A stretch of DNA of 64,000 bases from Paenibacillus sp. (GCF_035645195.1 NZ_DASQNA010000039.1:186001-250000), one strand, 5' to 3'; shown: positions 36,417 to 45,305, counted from the stretch's first letter. The notes: generated from the sequence alone by a model not told the origin. Numbers and translations are program-made.

Positions 36417-37433
36417 ATGAACGCAATCGTCCTGCGGCAGCCTGGCGAACTCGCATTCGCGGCAAAGAACGAACCTGACTGTATGGAAGGGGAAGCGATC
36501 ATCCGATTGCATCGGATCGGCGTGTGCGGAACCGATTACCATGCTTATCACGGCAACCAGCCTTTTTTTGAGTATCCTAGAATACTAGGACACGAACTTG
36601 CCGGCGAAATCGTCCGATTGGGCGGGGCTAACGAACAAGGGCTGCGAGTCGGGGACAAAGTGTGCGTCATCCCGTATCTGGAATGCGGCATGTGTGTCGC
36701 ATGCCGCAGCGGCAAGGCGAACGCCTGCGTACGCCTGCAGGTGCTCGGCGTCCATCTCGATGGAGGGATGCGGGAGTACATGGCTGTTCCGCAGCACAAG
36801 CTCGTACCCGTCAACGGGCTCGATTGGGACGAGAGCGTGATCGTCGAACCGCTGGCGATCGGCGCGCATGCGGTCAATCGCGGGAAAGTAGGGAGAGACG
36901 ATGTTGCGCTCGTCGTCGGCGCGGGTCCGATCGGCTTGGCGGCGATGAAATTTTGCAAGCTCAAGGGCGCGAAGGTGGCTGCGTTGGATATCAGCGATGC
37001 GAGACTGCATTTCGCAAAGCAGTGGGCGCAAGTGGATCATACGCTCTCGGCCAGGACCGACGTGATCGCACAGCTATCCGAACTCACGGGGGGCGAATTC
37101 CCCAATATCGTGTTCGACGCGACCGGCAATGCGCAATCGATGGCGAACACCATACATTATGCGTCTCACGCCGGCAGAGTGGTCTACATCAGTCTCGTAA
37201 AAGGGGATATTCCGATTACGGACGCCGTTTTCCATAAGAAGGAGCTGGATTTGTTGGCCAGCCGGGCGGCATCCAAGGAAGAGTTTCAGGAAGTCATCCA
37301 AGCGATCCAATCGGGGCATGTAGACGCATCCTCTTTCATCTCGCACCGCGCTCCATTCCTTTCGGGAACGGAAGCGTTTCGCAGCTGGACGCAGCCCGGC
37401 GGCAATATGATCAAAGCGGTACTTGAGTTATAA
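36417..37433 (+). CDS. zinc-dependent medium-chain dehydrogenase (sugar-acid or polyol type)
   Basis: 338 residues. Catalytic zinc site: Cys in GVCGTDYHAY, His-Glu in ILGHELAGE; structural zinc from the four-Cys lobe LECGMCVACRSGKANAC; NAD site VVGAGPIGLAAMKF. The group includes L-threonine, sorbitol, L-gulonate and galactonate dehydrogenases. ATG 36417 follows AAAGAAGGG; ATG 36396 is less likely. In this cluster it probably oxidises an aldonate such as L-gulonate or L-galactonate to a keto acid that a reductase or dehydratase then handles. Confidence 0.9.
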   Translation: MNAIVLRQPGELAFAAKNEPDCMEGEAIIRLHRIGVCGTDYHAYHGNQPFFEYPRILGHELAGEIVRLGGANEQGLRVGDKVCVIPYLECGMCVACRSGKANACVRLQVLGVHLDGGMREYMAVPQHKLVPVNGLDWDESVIVEPLAIGAHAVNRGKVGRDDVALVVGAGPIGLAAMKFCKLKGAKVAALDISDARLHFAKQWAQVDHTLSARTDVIAQLSELTGGEFPNIVFDATGNAQSMANTIHYASHAGRVVYISLVKGDIPITDAVFHKKELDLLASRAASKEEFQEVIQAIQSGHVDASSFISHRAPFLSGTEAFRSWTQPGGNMIKAVLEL

Positions 37434-37462
37434 TCGCCAGCTTGTAGGAAAGGAAGTCAACG

Positions 37463-38596
37463 ATGAAAATCGAACACGTATCGTGCAAAGGGTACCGGAT
37501 CCCCCCGAGCATCCCGTGGGAGGATGCAACGAACAAGGTGCAATGGCTGGAAATCATCGTCGTTGAATTGAAAACGGATACAGGGCTGACGGGGACGGGG
37601 ATCAGCTATACCGTAGACGTTGGCGGCAAGGCGATCGTAGCTTTGTTGGAGGAGTATTTGGCCCATCTCGTGATCGGCATGAATCCGCTGCATTACGAGG
37701 AAATTTGGTATAAGCTTCAAAGACAATCGCGCAGACTTGGACTCGGCGTCAATTCCATGGCGATCGCGGCGATCGATATCGCGGTTTGGGACGTCATGGG
37801 GAAGCATTACGGCCAGCCGCTGTATAAACTGCTCGGCGGCGCGAGAGAACAAATCCCCGCTTATATTAGCGAAATCAATCTTCGGTCGGACGACACGATC
37901 GAGAAGCTGCTCGAGCGGGTAGACAGCTATATGGAACAAGGCTACCGCACAGTCAAAATCAAAATCGGCAAGCCGGACATCGAGGAGGACGTCGAGCGCA
38001 TTACGAAGGTTCAGGAACGTCTCGGCAAAGACGGACGCGTGCTCGTAGACCTGAATCAAAAGCTCAGCTCCGTCGATTCGATCGCGCTGCTTAGCAAACT
38101 GGACGACCTGAATCTGGGATGGATCGAGGAGCCGCTGCTCTTCCATGACGTCCATGCTCACAAGCTCTTAAAGAGCCGGCTCAAGACGCCGATCGCGCTC
38201 GGGGAAAGCCTGCACAGCAAACATCAAGTGCTGGAATATTTGAAAGCGGATGCAGTGGACTATGTGCAAGCGGACGTCGCCTTCGTCGGAGGAATTACGG
38301 AGTGGCTGAAAATCGCCCATATGTCGAACGCGTTCGGCAAATTGGTCGCGCCGCATTTTATGATGGAGCTTTCGCTGCATCTGCTGTGCGGCGTGCAGAA
38401 CAGCTACATGCTTGAAAACGTGACAGGCGGTTCGTTCTCCGAGCTGGGCATTCTCGATATACCGATCACAGTCGAGAATGCGACAGGCGTTCCGAGTCAG
38501 CTGCCCGGGCACGGGATCGTGCTGAACCGGCAGCAGCTTTCGCAATATGAAATTCGGGAACATGCGGCTTCGACGTTCGTGGGCGGAAGCAAATAA
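37463..38596 (+). CDS. enolase-superfamily enzyme (mandelate racemase subgroup) 2
   Basis: 377 residues. It has the mandelate racemase KxK motif (TVKIKIGKP), metal ligands Asp in LVDLNQ, Glu in WIEEPLL and Glu in ALGESLHS, Asp in YVQADVAFVGG and His in VAPHFMME, giving the His-Asp dyad. This complete set supports acid-sugar dehydratase or racemase activity. ATG 37463 follows AGGAAAGGAAG. It is clearly a different subgroup from the enzyme at 34525, so the cluster may process two epimers or two steps. Confidence 0.9.
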   Translation: MKIEHVSCKGYRIPPSIPWEDATNKVQWLEIIVVELKTDTGLTGTGISYTVDVGGKAIVALLEEYLAHLVIGMNPLHYEEIWYKLQRQSRRLGLGVNSMAIAAIDIAVWDVMGKHYGQPLYKLLGGAREQIPAYISEINLRSDDTIEKLLERVDSYMEQGYRTVKIKIGKPDIEEDVERITKVQERLGKDGRVLVDLNQKLSSVDSIALLSKLDDLNLGWIEEPLLFHDVHAHKLLKSRLKTPIALGESLHSKHQVLEYLKADAVDYVQADVAFVGGITEWLKIAHMSNAFGKLVAPHFMMELSLHLLCGVQNSYMLENVTGGSFSELGILDIPITVENATGVPSQLPGHGIVLNRQQLSQYEIREHAASTFVGGSK

Positions 38597-38692
38597 ACAA
38601 GTTGATTCCGCTTAGAGGAGGTGAGGAGAGGCAGTACGTTCAGTCAATGAACCATTGCGGTGTACATTCAATTACGGAGGGGTACAAAAAAC

Positions 38693-39766
38693 ATGAAACG
38701 AAACACGAAATGGGTATTCACGGCGGCGTTGGCTCTTGTGATGTTATTGACGGCATGCGCTCAAACAACGACACCGAACAATTCCGGCTCAAATACAAAC
38801 TCCAATACGAATACCGGCTCCGACAGCAAGCCTGAGGCGAATCCGCCGGCGGATGACAAAACATATACGCTGAAAATCGGTTACGAAAACAATCCGGGAG
38901 AGCCGATCGACCTGGCCGCGAACCGTTGGAAGGAACTCGCCGAAGAAAAAAGCAACGGCCGTCTGGTCCTCGAGCTGTACCCGAGCTCCCAGCTCGGAAC
39001 GAAGGTTGACTTGACGGAGCAAATGCGCAGCGGCGCGAATGTCATTACGCTGTCCGACGGTTCGTTCCTGAGCGATTTCGTGCCGGATATGGGAATCATG
39101 ATGGGGCCTTATTTAGCGGACGATGTCGACTCCATGTTCAAGCTTTACCAATCCGATTGGTTCCAAGGCATCGATCAACAGTTGAGAGATCAAGGCATTC
39201 ATATCGTGACGACGAACTGGCTCTATGGCATTCGCCATGTCATCGCTAACAAGCCGGCGCAGACACCGGAAGAATTCAAAGGCATGAAGCTTCGCGCACC
39301 GAACGCGGACATTTTCATCAAGACCGTCGAAGCCATGGGCGCTACCGCTACGCCGATGCCGCTTGGCGACGTATACCCCTCCTTGTCTCAAGGCGTGATC
39401 GACGGCATGGAAAATCCGCTGACGGTAATTTACGGCTCCAAAGCCTATGAACAAGCGAAGCACATCATCTTGACGGGCCACATCGTGAACATCACGACAT
39501 GGATCGCCGGGCAGAAATATATGGAATCGCTGCCGGAAGATCTCGTTCAGATCTTGAAAGAGACAGGCGACGAAGCAGGCAACTTCATGACGGAAACGGT
39601 CATAGCAAGCGACGAAGAAACGATCGAGAAGCTGAAAGCGGAAGGCGTTACATTCCATGAAATCGATCGTTCCGTGTTCAAGAAGGCGGTTGAGCCGGTT
39701 TATGCGACGTTCACGAATTGGACGCCAGGCCTCTACGATACCGTTCAAAACATTTTGAAAGAATAG
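38693..39766 (+). CDS. TRAP transporter solute-binding lipoprotein (DctP family)
   Basis: 357 residues. Signal peptide with lipobox LTAC (Cys about 20), a Thr/Asn/Ser-rich linker, then the DctP fold: LAANRWKELAEEKSNGRLVLELYPSSQLG, the substrate-carboxylate Arg in FKGMKLRAPNADIF, and GVIDGMENPLTVIYGSK. Relatives bind uronates and aldonates, with the Arg clamping the carboxylate. ATG 38693 follows ACGGAGGGGT. The transporter couples import to a Na+ or H+ gradient through the next two proteins. Confidence 0.94.
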   Translation: MKRNTKWVFTAALALVMLLTACAQTTTPNNSGSNTNSNTNTGSDSKPEANPPADDKTYTLKIGYENNPGEPIDLAANRWKELAEEKSNGRLVLELYPSSQLGTKVDLTEQMRSGANVITLSDGSFLSDFVPDMGIMMGPYLADDVDSMFKLYQSDWFQGIDQQLRDQGIHIVTTNWLYGIRHVIANKPAQTPEEFKGMKLRAPNADIFIKTVEAMGATATPMPLGDVYPSLSQGVIDGMENPLTVIYGSKAYEQAKHIILTGHIVNITTWIAGQKYMESLPEDLVQILKETGDEAGNFMTETVIASDEETIEKLKAEGVTFHEIDRSVFKKAVEPVYATFTNWTPGLYDTVQNILKE

Positions 39767-39776
39767 GATACGGATG

Positions 39777-39801
39777 AAGGGGAGCAGACGATGTTCCCCT
39801 T
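39777..39801 (+). promoter_or_regulatory. stem-loop between TRAP binding-protein and membrane genes
   Basis: AAGGGGA and TCCCCTT form a 7-bp stem with an 11-base loop, followed by TCCCCTTTCTC. It could partly terminate or protect the upstream mRNA and so raise the ratio of binding protein to membrane subunits. Confidence 0.5.
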
Positions 39802-39822
39802 TCCCCTTTCTCAAATTCGACC

Positions 39823-40311
39823 GTGGGGGTGTCTCATCTGCTTACCAGAATGACTAAAATCATGGGACGTCTTGATGAAATGTTGGCTTCATTGGCCCTC
39901 ATTATGATCGTGGGGATTACGGTAGCGGGCGTATTCATGCGGTACGTCATGGGCGAGCCGTTAAAATGGACGGAGGAAGCGACGCTCGCTTTGATCGTTT
40001 GGTTCACCTTCTTAGGTTCGAGCGCGGCATTCCGGGGAGACGGCCACGTAAGCATCGGTTTTTTTGTAGATCGATTAAACAAGAAGCTGCAACGATGGGT
40101 CATGATCGTTTGGCATCTCGTTCTGATCGTTATTTTGCTGTATGTCTTCATTTGGTTAGGGTTCGAATTGGCGATGCAAGCCGGAGACAAGTTGACTCCC
40201 ATTCTGAGAATTTCTTATACGTTCATCGACCTATCCGTTGTATTATGCGGCGTGTTTGCCGTCGCTCGCCTTGCGATCGGATTAAGGAACGTCCTGAAGG
40301 GAGGAGAGTAG
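39823..40311 (+). CDS. TRAP transporter small membrane subunit (DctQ)
   Basis: 162 residues with four hydrophobic segments and the DctQ motifs FMRYVMGEPLKWTEEATLAL and FRGDGHVSIGFF. It bridges the binding protein and the large subunit. The start is unsure: GTG 39823 begins the open frame, but GGGGGTG at 39825-39831 looks like a ribosome site for a start further on, such as CTG 39838 or ATG 39850. The stop is one base before the next gene. Confidence 0.88.
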   Translation: MGVSHLLTRMTKIMGRLDEMLASLALIMIVGITVAGVFMRYVMGEPLKWTEEATLALIVWFTFLGSSAAFRGDGHVSIGFFVDRLNKKLQRWVMIVWHLVLIVILLYVFIWLGFELAMQAGDKLTPILRISYTFIDLSVVLCGVFAVARLAIGLRNVLKGGE

Positions 40312-40312
40312 C

Positions 40313-41599
40313 TTGGAAGTCCTCATCCCCGTCATCCTCATTTTCGTACTCATTCTCTTGAAGGTTCCGGTTTCTTTTTCGCTCATCGCGGGAACGCTGA
40401 CCTATTTTCTGCTCTCCGATTCTCAAATCAGCAGCATTTTTATGGTGCAAAGAATGGTCGCGGGCGTCGAGTCGATTCCGCTCATGGCGATTTTGTTCTT
40501 CGTGGCCGTCGGCGTCCTGATGAATTACTCCGGCATATCCAAGCGGCTCATTAACTTTTCCGAGGTCGTGACAGGACGGCTGCCGGGCGGATTGGCGCAG
40601 GTGAACGTGCTGCTCAGCACGCTGATGGGGGGACTGTCCGGCTCCGGACTGGCCGATGCGGCGATGCAGTCGAAAATTTTAGTGCCGGAAATGGAGAAGA
40701 AAGGGTATGATCGGGCGTTTTCTACAGCGGTCACCGCAGCGTCTTCCATTATTACGCCGATCATTCCGCCTGGTATAGCCCTTATTTTATACGGATATAT
40801 TGCGAACGTTTCGATCGGCAAACTTTTTGTCGCCGGTATCGTCCCTGGCATCATGCTGTGTATCATCCTGATGGTTACGGTGCATATCATTTCGAAAAAA
40901 AGGGGCTACCAGCCGATTCGCGAGACATGGGCCACGCCGGTAGAAATCATTAAAGAATCGCGCCATGCGCTTGTAGCGTTCATTCTTCCGGTTCTTATTA
41001 TCGGAGGCATCCGGATCGGCGCTTTCACGCCGACGGAAGCCGGAGCCATGGCGGTCGTCTTTACGCTGCTGCTTGGTTTGGTGATTTACCGGGAAATGAA
41101 GCTGGAGCATCTCAAGATAGCGATCGTCGAATCGGTGAGTACGACCGCATCAATTTTGCTTCTTATTGCGTCCTCGTCGGCTTTCGCGTGGGTGCTAACG
41201 ATGGAGCGAATCCCTCATAAAGCTACTGATTTTGTGTTGGGCTTCGTTGACAACCCTTTGTTGTTCTTAGTTATTGTTAACATTTTCTTGCTATTTATCG
41301 GGTTGTTTATCGAGGGCAACGTCGCAATGATCATTCTCGTTCCGCTGCTGATGCCGATGGTCGGTGCGTACGGCATCGATCCGGTTCATTTCGGCATTAT
41401 GCTGATAATGAATCTCTCGATAGGAACGCTGACGCCGCCGATGGGAACGGTCATGCTTACCACATGTTCAATTACGAAAACGAGAATCGAGGACTTTATT
41501 CGGGCCGTGCTGCCGTTCTGGCTTGCGCTGCTTGTCGCCTTGCTGTTGATCACGTTCGTTCCGCAAATTTCGCTCTTGCTCGTAGATTTGCTCTATTAA
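40313..41599 (+). CDS. TRAP transporter large membrane subunit (DctM)
   Basis: 428 residues with about 12 hydrophobic segments and DctM signatures SGSGLADAAMQSKILVPEM, ITPIIPPGIALILYGYIANV and GTLTPPMGTVMLTTCSI. It is the channel and ion-coupling subunit. The TTG start at 40313 follows GGAGGAGAG, one base after the DctQ stop. Confidence 0.94.
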   Translation: MEVLIPVILIFVLILLKVPVSFSLIAGTLTYFLLSDSQISSIFMVQRMVAGVESIPLMAILFFVAVGVLMNYSGISKRLINFSEVVTGRLPGGLAQVNVLLSTLMGGLSGSGLADAAMQSKILVPEMEKKGYDRAFSTAVTAASSIITPIIPPGIALILYGYIANVSIGKLFVAGIVPGIMLCIILMVTVHIISKKRGYQPIRETWATPVEIIKESRHALVAFILPVLIIGGIRIGAFTPTEAGAMAVVFTLLLGLVIYREMKLEHLKIAIVESVSTTASILLLIASSSAFAWVLTMERIPHKATDFVLGFVDNPLLFLVIVNIFLLFIGLFIEGNVAMIILVPLLMPMVGAYGIDPVHFGIMLIMNLSIGTLTPPMGTVMLTTCSITKTRIEDFIRAVLPFWLALLVALLLITFVPQISLLLVDLLY

Positions 41600-41613
41600 G
41601 GAAGTGACAAATT

Positions 41614-41946
41614 TTGAACTCTTCCATCGCTTTCCAAATCGACCGAAACGACAATGTATGTACCTCCCTGCAGGCGTTGGAGCCCGGAGTCGTGCGCATC
41701 ACGGGACAGTCCGAGCTGGAACAGATTACGATCGCTGCGGACATTCCGAAAGGGCATAAAATCGCCGTAAAGCCCATCGAGGCCGGAGAGCCTGTCGTGA
41801 AATACGGAGTTAGCATCGGGATTGCGACCAAACCCATAGCGCCGGGGGAGTGGGTGCACCTGCATAACTGCAGGAGCGCGTTCGACGAGCGATCGTCGAC
41901 GCTGGATCCGGAAACTGGCGCTCCGACCGATACGCCTTATGAATAG
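41614..41946 (+). CDS. UxaA-type dehydratase small subunit (SAF domain)
   Basis: 110 residues with a TTG start behind AAGGAAGTGAC. The SAF domain is clear: IPKGHKIAVKPIEAGEPVVK then YGVSIGIATKPIAPGEWVHLH. In one-chain altronate and galactarate dehydratases this domain is the N-terminus; here it is a separate gene directly before the catalytic subunit. Together they would dehydrate altronate or a related aldonate to a 2-keto-3-deoxy acid. Confidence 0.88.
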   Translation: MNSSIAFQIDRNDNVCTSLQALEPGVVRITGQSELEQITIAADIPKGHKIAVKPIEAGEPVVKYGVSIGIATKPIAPGEWVHLHNCRSAFDERSSTLDPETGAPTDTPYE

Positions 41947-41959
41947 CGAGGTGGAAGCG

Positions 41960-43171
41960 TTGTACAAACCGCAAAGCTGGAAAGGGTACTTGCGCAAGGA
42001 CGGCTCGAAGGGTATTCGCAATAAAATTCTAGTCATCTATACGGTGGAGTGCGCCTCGTTCGTGGCGAAGGAGGTTGGGCAGCATTACCGGTATCGCGAA
42101 CCGGATGTCGATGTGATCGGATTTCCCGGCTGTACGGATAACGACTATGCGGTTCGCATGCTGCTCGCCATGATCCGGCATCCGAATGTGGGGGCGGTTC
42201 TGACCATCGGGCTGGGCTGCGAGTACATCCAAGCGAAGCTGCTTGCGGAGAAAGCGGAGGAAGCGGGCAAGCCGGCATGTTCGATTCTTATCCAGCAAAC
42301 CGGCGGCACCCGCTCGTCGATCGAAGCAGGCATTAAACATGTGGAGGACCTGGCGGAACGGCTGAAGCAGGATACCGTCGAAGTTCCGATGGATGTTTCG
42401 GATCTGATCATCGGCGCGGAATGCGGCGGTTCGGACTTTACGTCGGGGCTTGCAGGCAATGTGGTGGTGGGACGATTTTTCGACCGTCTTGTAGACGATG
42501 GCGGCAGCGCGATTTTCGAAGAAATCGTCGAGGCGATCGGGCTGCGGGACGTTCTCGTCGGGCGGGGAAGGACCGATGCGGCGAAACGGCAGCTTGCTTT
42601 CGCCTATGACAAAATGATGGACTATTGCAGAAGCGTCAAGCAATATTCCGTCTCGCCAGGCAATTTCGCCGGCGGCTTGACGACGATCGAGGAAAAGAGC
42701 ATGGGGGCCGTGATCAAAAGCGGAAGCAGGCCGATCGAAGGCGTGATCAAGGTGTCGCAAAGGCCTCCGCACAACGGGCTGTGGCTGCTCGACAGTACGC
42801 CGGATCCGCACTGGATGCAATATGGGTACACGAATCCGAACGATAACGAAGGCTTGACCGCGCTGGCGTCGACCGGTGCGCATTTGTTGTTCATGGTGAC
42901 CGGTCGAGGGACGGTCGTAGGCAGCGCGGTGGCGCCGGTCATCAAAATCACCGGGAACCAGCAGACGCACCGAATGATGCAGGAAGATATCGACTTCGGC
43001 GCTTGGCCTGCGCTCACCGGGGACAAAACGATGGATGAATTGACCTTGGAATTGGAGCAACTGGTCGTCGACGTTTGCGGCGGAACGCTTACGAAGTCCG
43101 AGCAGCTGGGCCACAAGGAATATTACATACCGTACAAGTATCAACAATCGAATGCCGCGTGCGAAAGGTGA
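41960..43171 (+). CDS. UxaA/GarD-type dehydratase large subunit
   Basis: 403 residues. Family marks: WKGYLRKDGSKGIRNKILV at the start, VIGFPGCTDNDYAVRML, TIGLGCEYIQ, GAECGGSDFTSGLAGN and the late GDKTMDELTLELEQLVVDVC. The conserved cysteines in GCTDN, GLGCE and AECGGSD are the probable iron ligands. TTG 41960 has AGGTGG 5 bases upstream and leaves a 13-base gap to the SAF subunit; ATG 41939, overlapping that gene by 8 bases, has no ribosome site. It forms a split altronate-dehydratase-like enzyme with the SAF subunit. Confidence 0.88.
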   Translation: MYKPQSWKGYLRKDGSKGIRNKILVIYTVECASFVAKEVGQHYRYREPDVDVIGFPGCTDNDYAVRMLLAMIRHPNVGAVLTIGLGCEYIQAKLLAEKAEEAGKPACSILIQQTGGTRSSIEAGIKHVEDLAERLKQDTVEVPMDVSDLIIGAECGGSDFTSGLAGNVVVGRFFDRLVDDGGSAIFEEIVEAIGLRDVLVGRGRTDAAKRQLAFAYDKMMDYCRSVKQYSVSPGNFAGGLTTIEEKSMGAVIKSGSRPIEGVIKVSQRPPHNGLWLLDSTPDPHWMQYGYTNPNDNEGLTALASTGAHLLFMVTGRGTVVGSAVAPVIKITGNQQTHRMMQEDIDFGAWPALTGDKTMDELTLELEQLVVDVCGGTLTKSEQLGHKEYYIPYKYQQSNAACER

Positions 43172-43177
43172 GGGACG

Positions 43178-43939
43178 ATGATGAATCCATTTACATTGGC
43201 AGGGGAGCGTGCGCTCATTTCGGGCGGCGCTACAGGGATCGGCTTGGCTATGTCCGCTTGCTTCGTGGAAGCGGGCGCAGAGGTGATCGCAATCGGAAGG
43301 AAGCCTGCGCAAGAGGTGCAATTGATCGCGGAAGAACTGGGACCGAACTTCCGGTACGAGTCGTTCGATATTACCGATACGAGTCGAAGCGCGCAATTCG
43401 TGCGGGAGCTCGAAGAGCGAACGGGCCCGATCAGCGTGCTCGTCAACAACGCGGGCAATCATTTGAAGAAGCCGGTCGAAGAGACGTCCGACGAGGAGTT
43501 CATGAATATTTTTCAGGTGCACGTAATGGGCGCGCTCGCTTTAACAAGGGCAGTCGTACCAGGGATGAAAGTTCGGAAAAAAGGCAGCATCATTTTTCAG
43601 GCATCGATGTCGTCCTTCATCGGCATGCCGAACATTATTGCCTATTCGGCGGCCAAATCGGCGTACCTCGGCATGGTGCGGTCGTTGGCGAGCGAGGTTT
43701 CCCCTCACGGCATTCGCGTAAACGCCATCGCGCCGGGCTGGATCGAAACGCCGATGCTGCATAAAGCGCTGGCCGGCGATGAAGAACGCGCATCGAGAAT
43801 TTTGAAACGCACGCCGATGGGGACGTTCGGCAAGCCGGAGGATATCGGCTGGGCAGGCGTTTACCTTGCTTCGCCCGCCGCGAAATTCGTTAACGGCGTC
43901 GTACTGCCGGTCGACGGCGGCGCGCTGATCGGATTTTGA
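43178..43939 (+). CDS. short-chain dehydrogenase/reductase (SDR)
   Basis: 253 residues, classical SDR: cofactor loop GGATGIGLAM, NNAGN, catalytic Ser in FQASMSS and YxxxK in YSAAKSAYLGM, and the C-terminal PVDGGALIGF. Start ATG 43178 follows AGGTGAGGGACG, 6 bases after the dehydratase stop. Relatives in uronate clusters include KduD-like and gluconate 5-dehydrogenase-like enzymes; an oxidoreductase step on a keto acid or aldonate is likely, exact substrate unknown. It closes the cluster before a strong terminator. Confidence 0.91.
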   Translation: MMNPFTLAGERALISGGATGIGLAMSACFVEAGAEVIAIGRKPAQEVQLIAEELGPNFRYESFDITDTSRSAQFVRELEERTGPISVLVNNAGNHLKKPVEETSDEEFMNIFQVHVMGALALTRAVVPGMKVRKKGSIIFQASMSSFIGMPNIIAYSAAKSAYLGMVRSLASEVSPHGIRVNAIAPGWIETPMLHKALAGDEERASRILKRTPMGTFGKPEDIGWAGVYLASPAAKFVNGVVLPVDGGALIGF

Positions 43940-43952
43940 TGACTGCGAAAAG

Positions 43953-44003
43953 CTGGTCGTCCATGTCTTCGTTTCGGGAGACAGGGATTCGACCAGTTTT
44001 TTT
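43953..44003 (+). terminator. intrinsic terminator of the acid-sugar cluster
   Basis: CTGGTCG and CGACCAG close a long hairpin whose inner part pairs GTCT with AGAC, followed by seven T residues. Confidence 0.85.
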
Positions 44004-44184
44004 GTCGTTTCGCAGGCGCGGCGGCCTTCGCGCAACGAAAAATATTTTCGATTTAGGATCTCCAAACAATGTTATAGAGGGCTTTTTTGTACATACTGTT
44101 GGATAGAGCTTTTTTTGTCAAAACCGAAGGCGGGGTTCAACTAGGGGCAAATTTACTCCTGACGCGCCGGCAGCTTCGAGGCAC

Positions 44185-44212
44185 TTGCAATCGTAAAAAT
44201 ATTGGCTATAAT
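44185..44212 (+). promoter_or_regulatory. sigma-A promoter of the ctsR operon
   Basis: TTGCAA (44185-44190) and TATAAT (44207-44212) are 16 bases apart, with the CtsR box starting 8 bases after the -10 element. The rest of the 43940-44296 gap shows nothing else apart from the terminator. Confidence 0.8.
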
Positions 44213-44220
44213 GTAATTAA

Positions 44221-44242
44221 AGTCAAAGAAAGTCAAAGTCAA
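44221..44242 (+). promoter_or_regulatory. CtsR operator (heptad direct repeat plus a third half-site)
   Basis: AGTCAAAGAAAGTCAAA matches the tandem heptad CtsR box (RGTCAAANANRGTCAAA); a further GTCAA follows. It covers the predicted transcription start, so CtsR binding represses the operon until heat or other protein stress. Confidence 0.92.
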
Positions 44243-44296
44243 CGCAAGGGAGAGCGCCGTGTTGACTTCGGCGCACTCGAAGATGGAGGCCACATC

Positions 44297-44758
44297 ATGC
44301 GGAATACGTCCGACATGATCGAACAATATTTGAAGCAGCTGCTGCAGGAAAGCCCCGACGGCATCATCGAGCTGCAGCGGAACGAGCTGGCCGAGCAGTT
44401 CCAGTGCGTGCCTTCGCAGATCAACTACGTCATCAGCACGCGCTTCACGCTCGACAAGGGCTACCTCGTCGAGAGCAAACGCGGCGGCGGCGGCTATATT
44501 CGCATCCAGAAGGTCGATCTTCCCGTGCACGAGGAAATTCACGTGCACGTGTCCCGAACGATCGGCGCGCAGATCGACCAGCAGGCCGCGGAAGGGTTAA
44601 TTTACCGGCTGGAAGAGGCGAAGCTGGTGTCGTGCCGGGAAGCGAATATGCTGCGGGCGGCGGTGCATCGGGATACGATCGCGCTGAAGCTGCCGCAGCG
44701 GGACGAAGCGCGGGCGCGGCTGCTGAAGGCGATGCTTGTGGCCCTTCTCACGAAGTAA
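44297..44758 (+). CDS. ctsR: heat-shock repressor CtsR
   Basis: 153 residues. Winged helix-turn-helix with FQCVPSQINYVISTRFTLDKGY and the glycine-rich wing RGGGGYIRI that both contacts DNA and senses heat; the Arg there is the McsB target in B. subtilis. The C-terminal dimer/ClpC-contact region is EEAKLVSCREANMLRAAV. ATG 44297 follows GGAGG. It autorepresses this operon and other class III heat-shock genes. Confidence 0.97.
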   Translation: MRNTSDMIEQYLKQLLQESPDGIIELQRNELAEQFQCVPSQINYVISTRFTLDKGYLVESKRGGGGYIRIQKVDLPVHEEIHVHVSRTIGAQIDQQAAEGLIYRLEEAKLVSCREANMLRAAVHRDTIALKLPQRDEARARLLKAMLVALLTK

Positions 44759-44789
44759 CCACCCTCGACCACGAAAGGGGACGACCGGA

Positions 44790-45305
44790 ATGCTCTGTCA
44801 AGAATGCGGGAAGCGTCCCGCTACGTTGCATTTTACGAAAATTGTGAACGGCGACAAGACGGAGTTTCATTTCTGCGAAACGTGCGCGCGGGAAAAAGGC
44901 GAACTCATCCCCGGCACGGCGGGCGGATTTTCGATCCATAACCTGCTCTCCGGCCTCATGGAGCTGGACCCGAGCGGCAAAGCCGGCGCGGCCCAGAAGG
45001 CGGCGCAGCCGCGATGCGATTTCTGCGGCATGACGTACGCGCAGTTCGGCAAAATCGGCCGCTTCGGCTGCGGGGAGTGCTATAAGCATTTCCAGGACCG
45101 CTTGACGCCGCTGCTCAAGCGAGTGCACGGCAATACGGTGCACGTCGGCAAAGTGCCGAAGCGGGTCGGCAAGCAGGTGCAGCTGCGCCGGCAGATCGAT
45201 CAGCTGAAGCGGGAGCTGGCGCAGAAGGTGGAGCAGGAGGAGTTCGAAGCGGCCGCGAAGCTGCGCGATCAAATCCGCGAGCTCGAGAAGCAGGCGGCCA
45301 ACTAG
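44790..45305 (+). CDS. mcsA: McsA, zinc-finger activator of McsB
   Basis: 171 residues. Four CxxC motifs (CQECG, CETC, CDFCG, CGEC) bind zinc, and the C-terminus is a UVR-type coiled-coil (EQEEFEAAAKLRDQIRELEK). It activates the McsB arginine kinase and senses thiol or metal stress. ATG 44790 follows AAAGGGG. It sits between ctsR and mcsB as in other Bacillales. Confidence 0.95.
   Translation: MLCQECGKRPATLHFTKIVNGDKTEFHFCETCAREKGELIPGTAGGFSIHNLLSGLMELDPSGKAGAAQKAAQPRCDFCGMTYAQFGKIGRFGCGECYKHFQDRLTPLLKRVHGNTVHVGKVPKRVGKQVQLRRQIDQLKRELAQKVEQEEFEAAAKLRDQIRELEKQAAN

Noticed and set aside
44087-44296. N-terminal extension of ctsR
   Set aside because: It would place coding sequence across the promoter and CtsR box; ATG 44297 has GGAGG and matches CtsR length.
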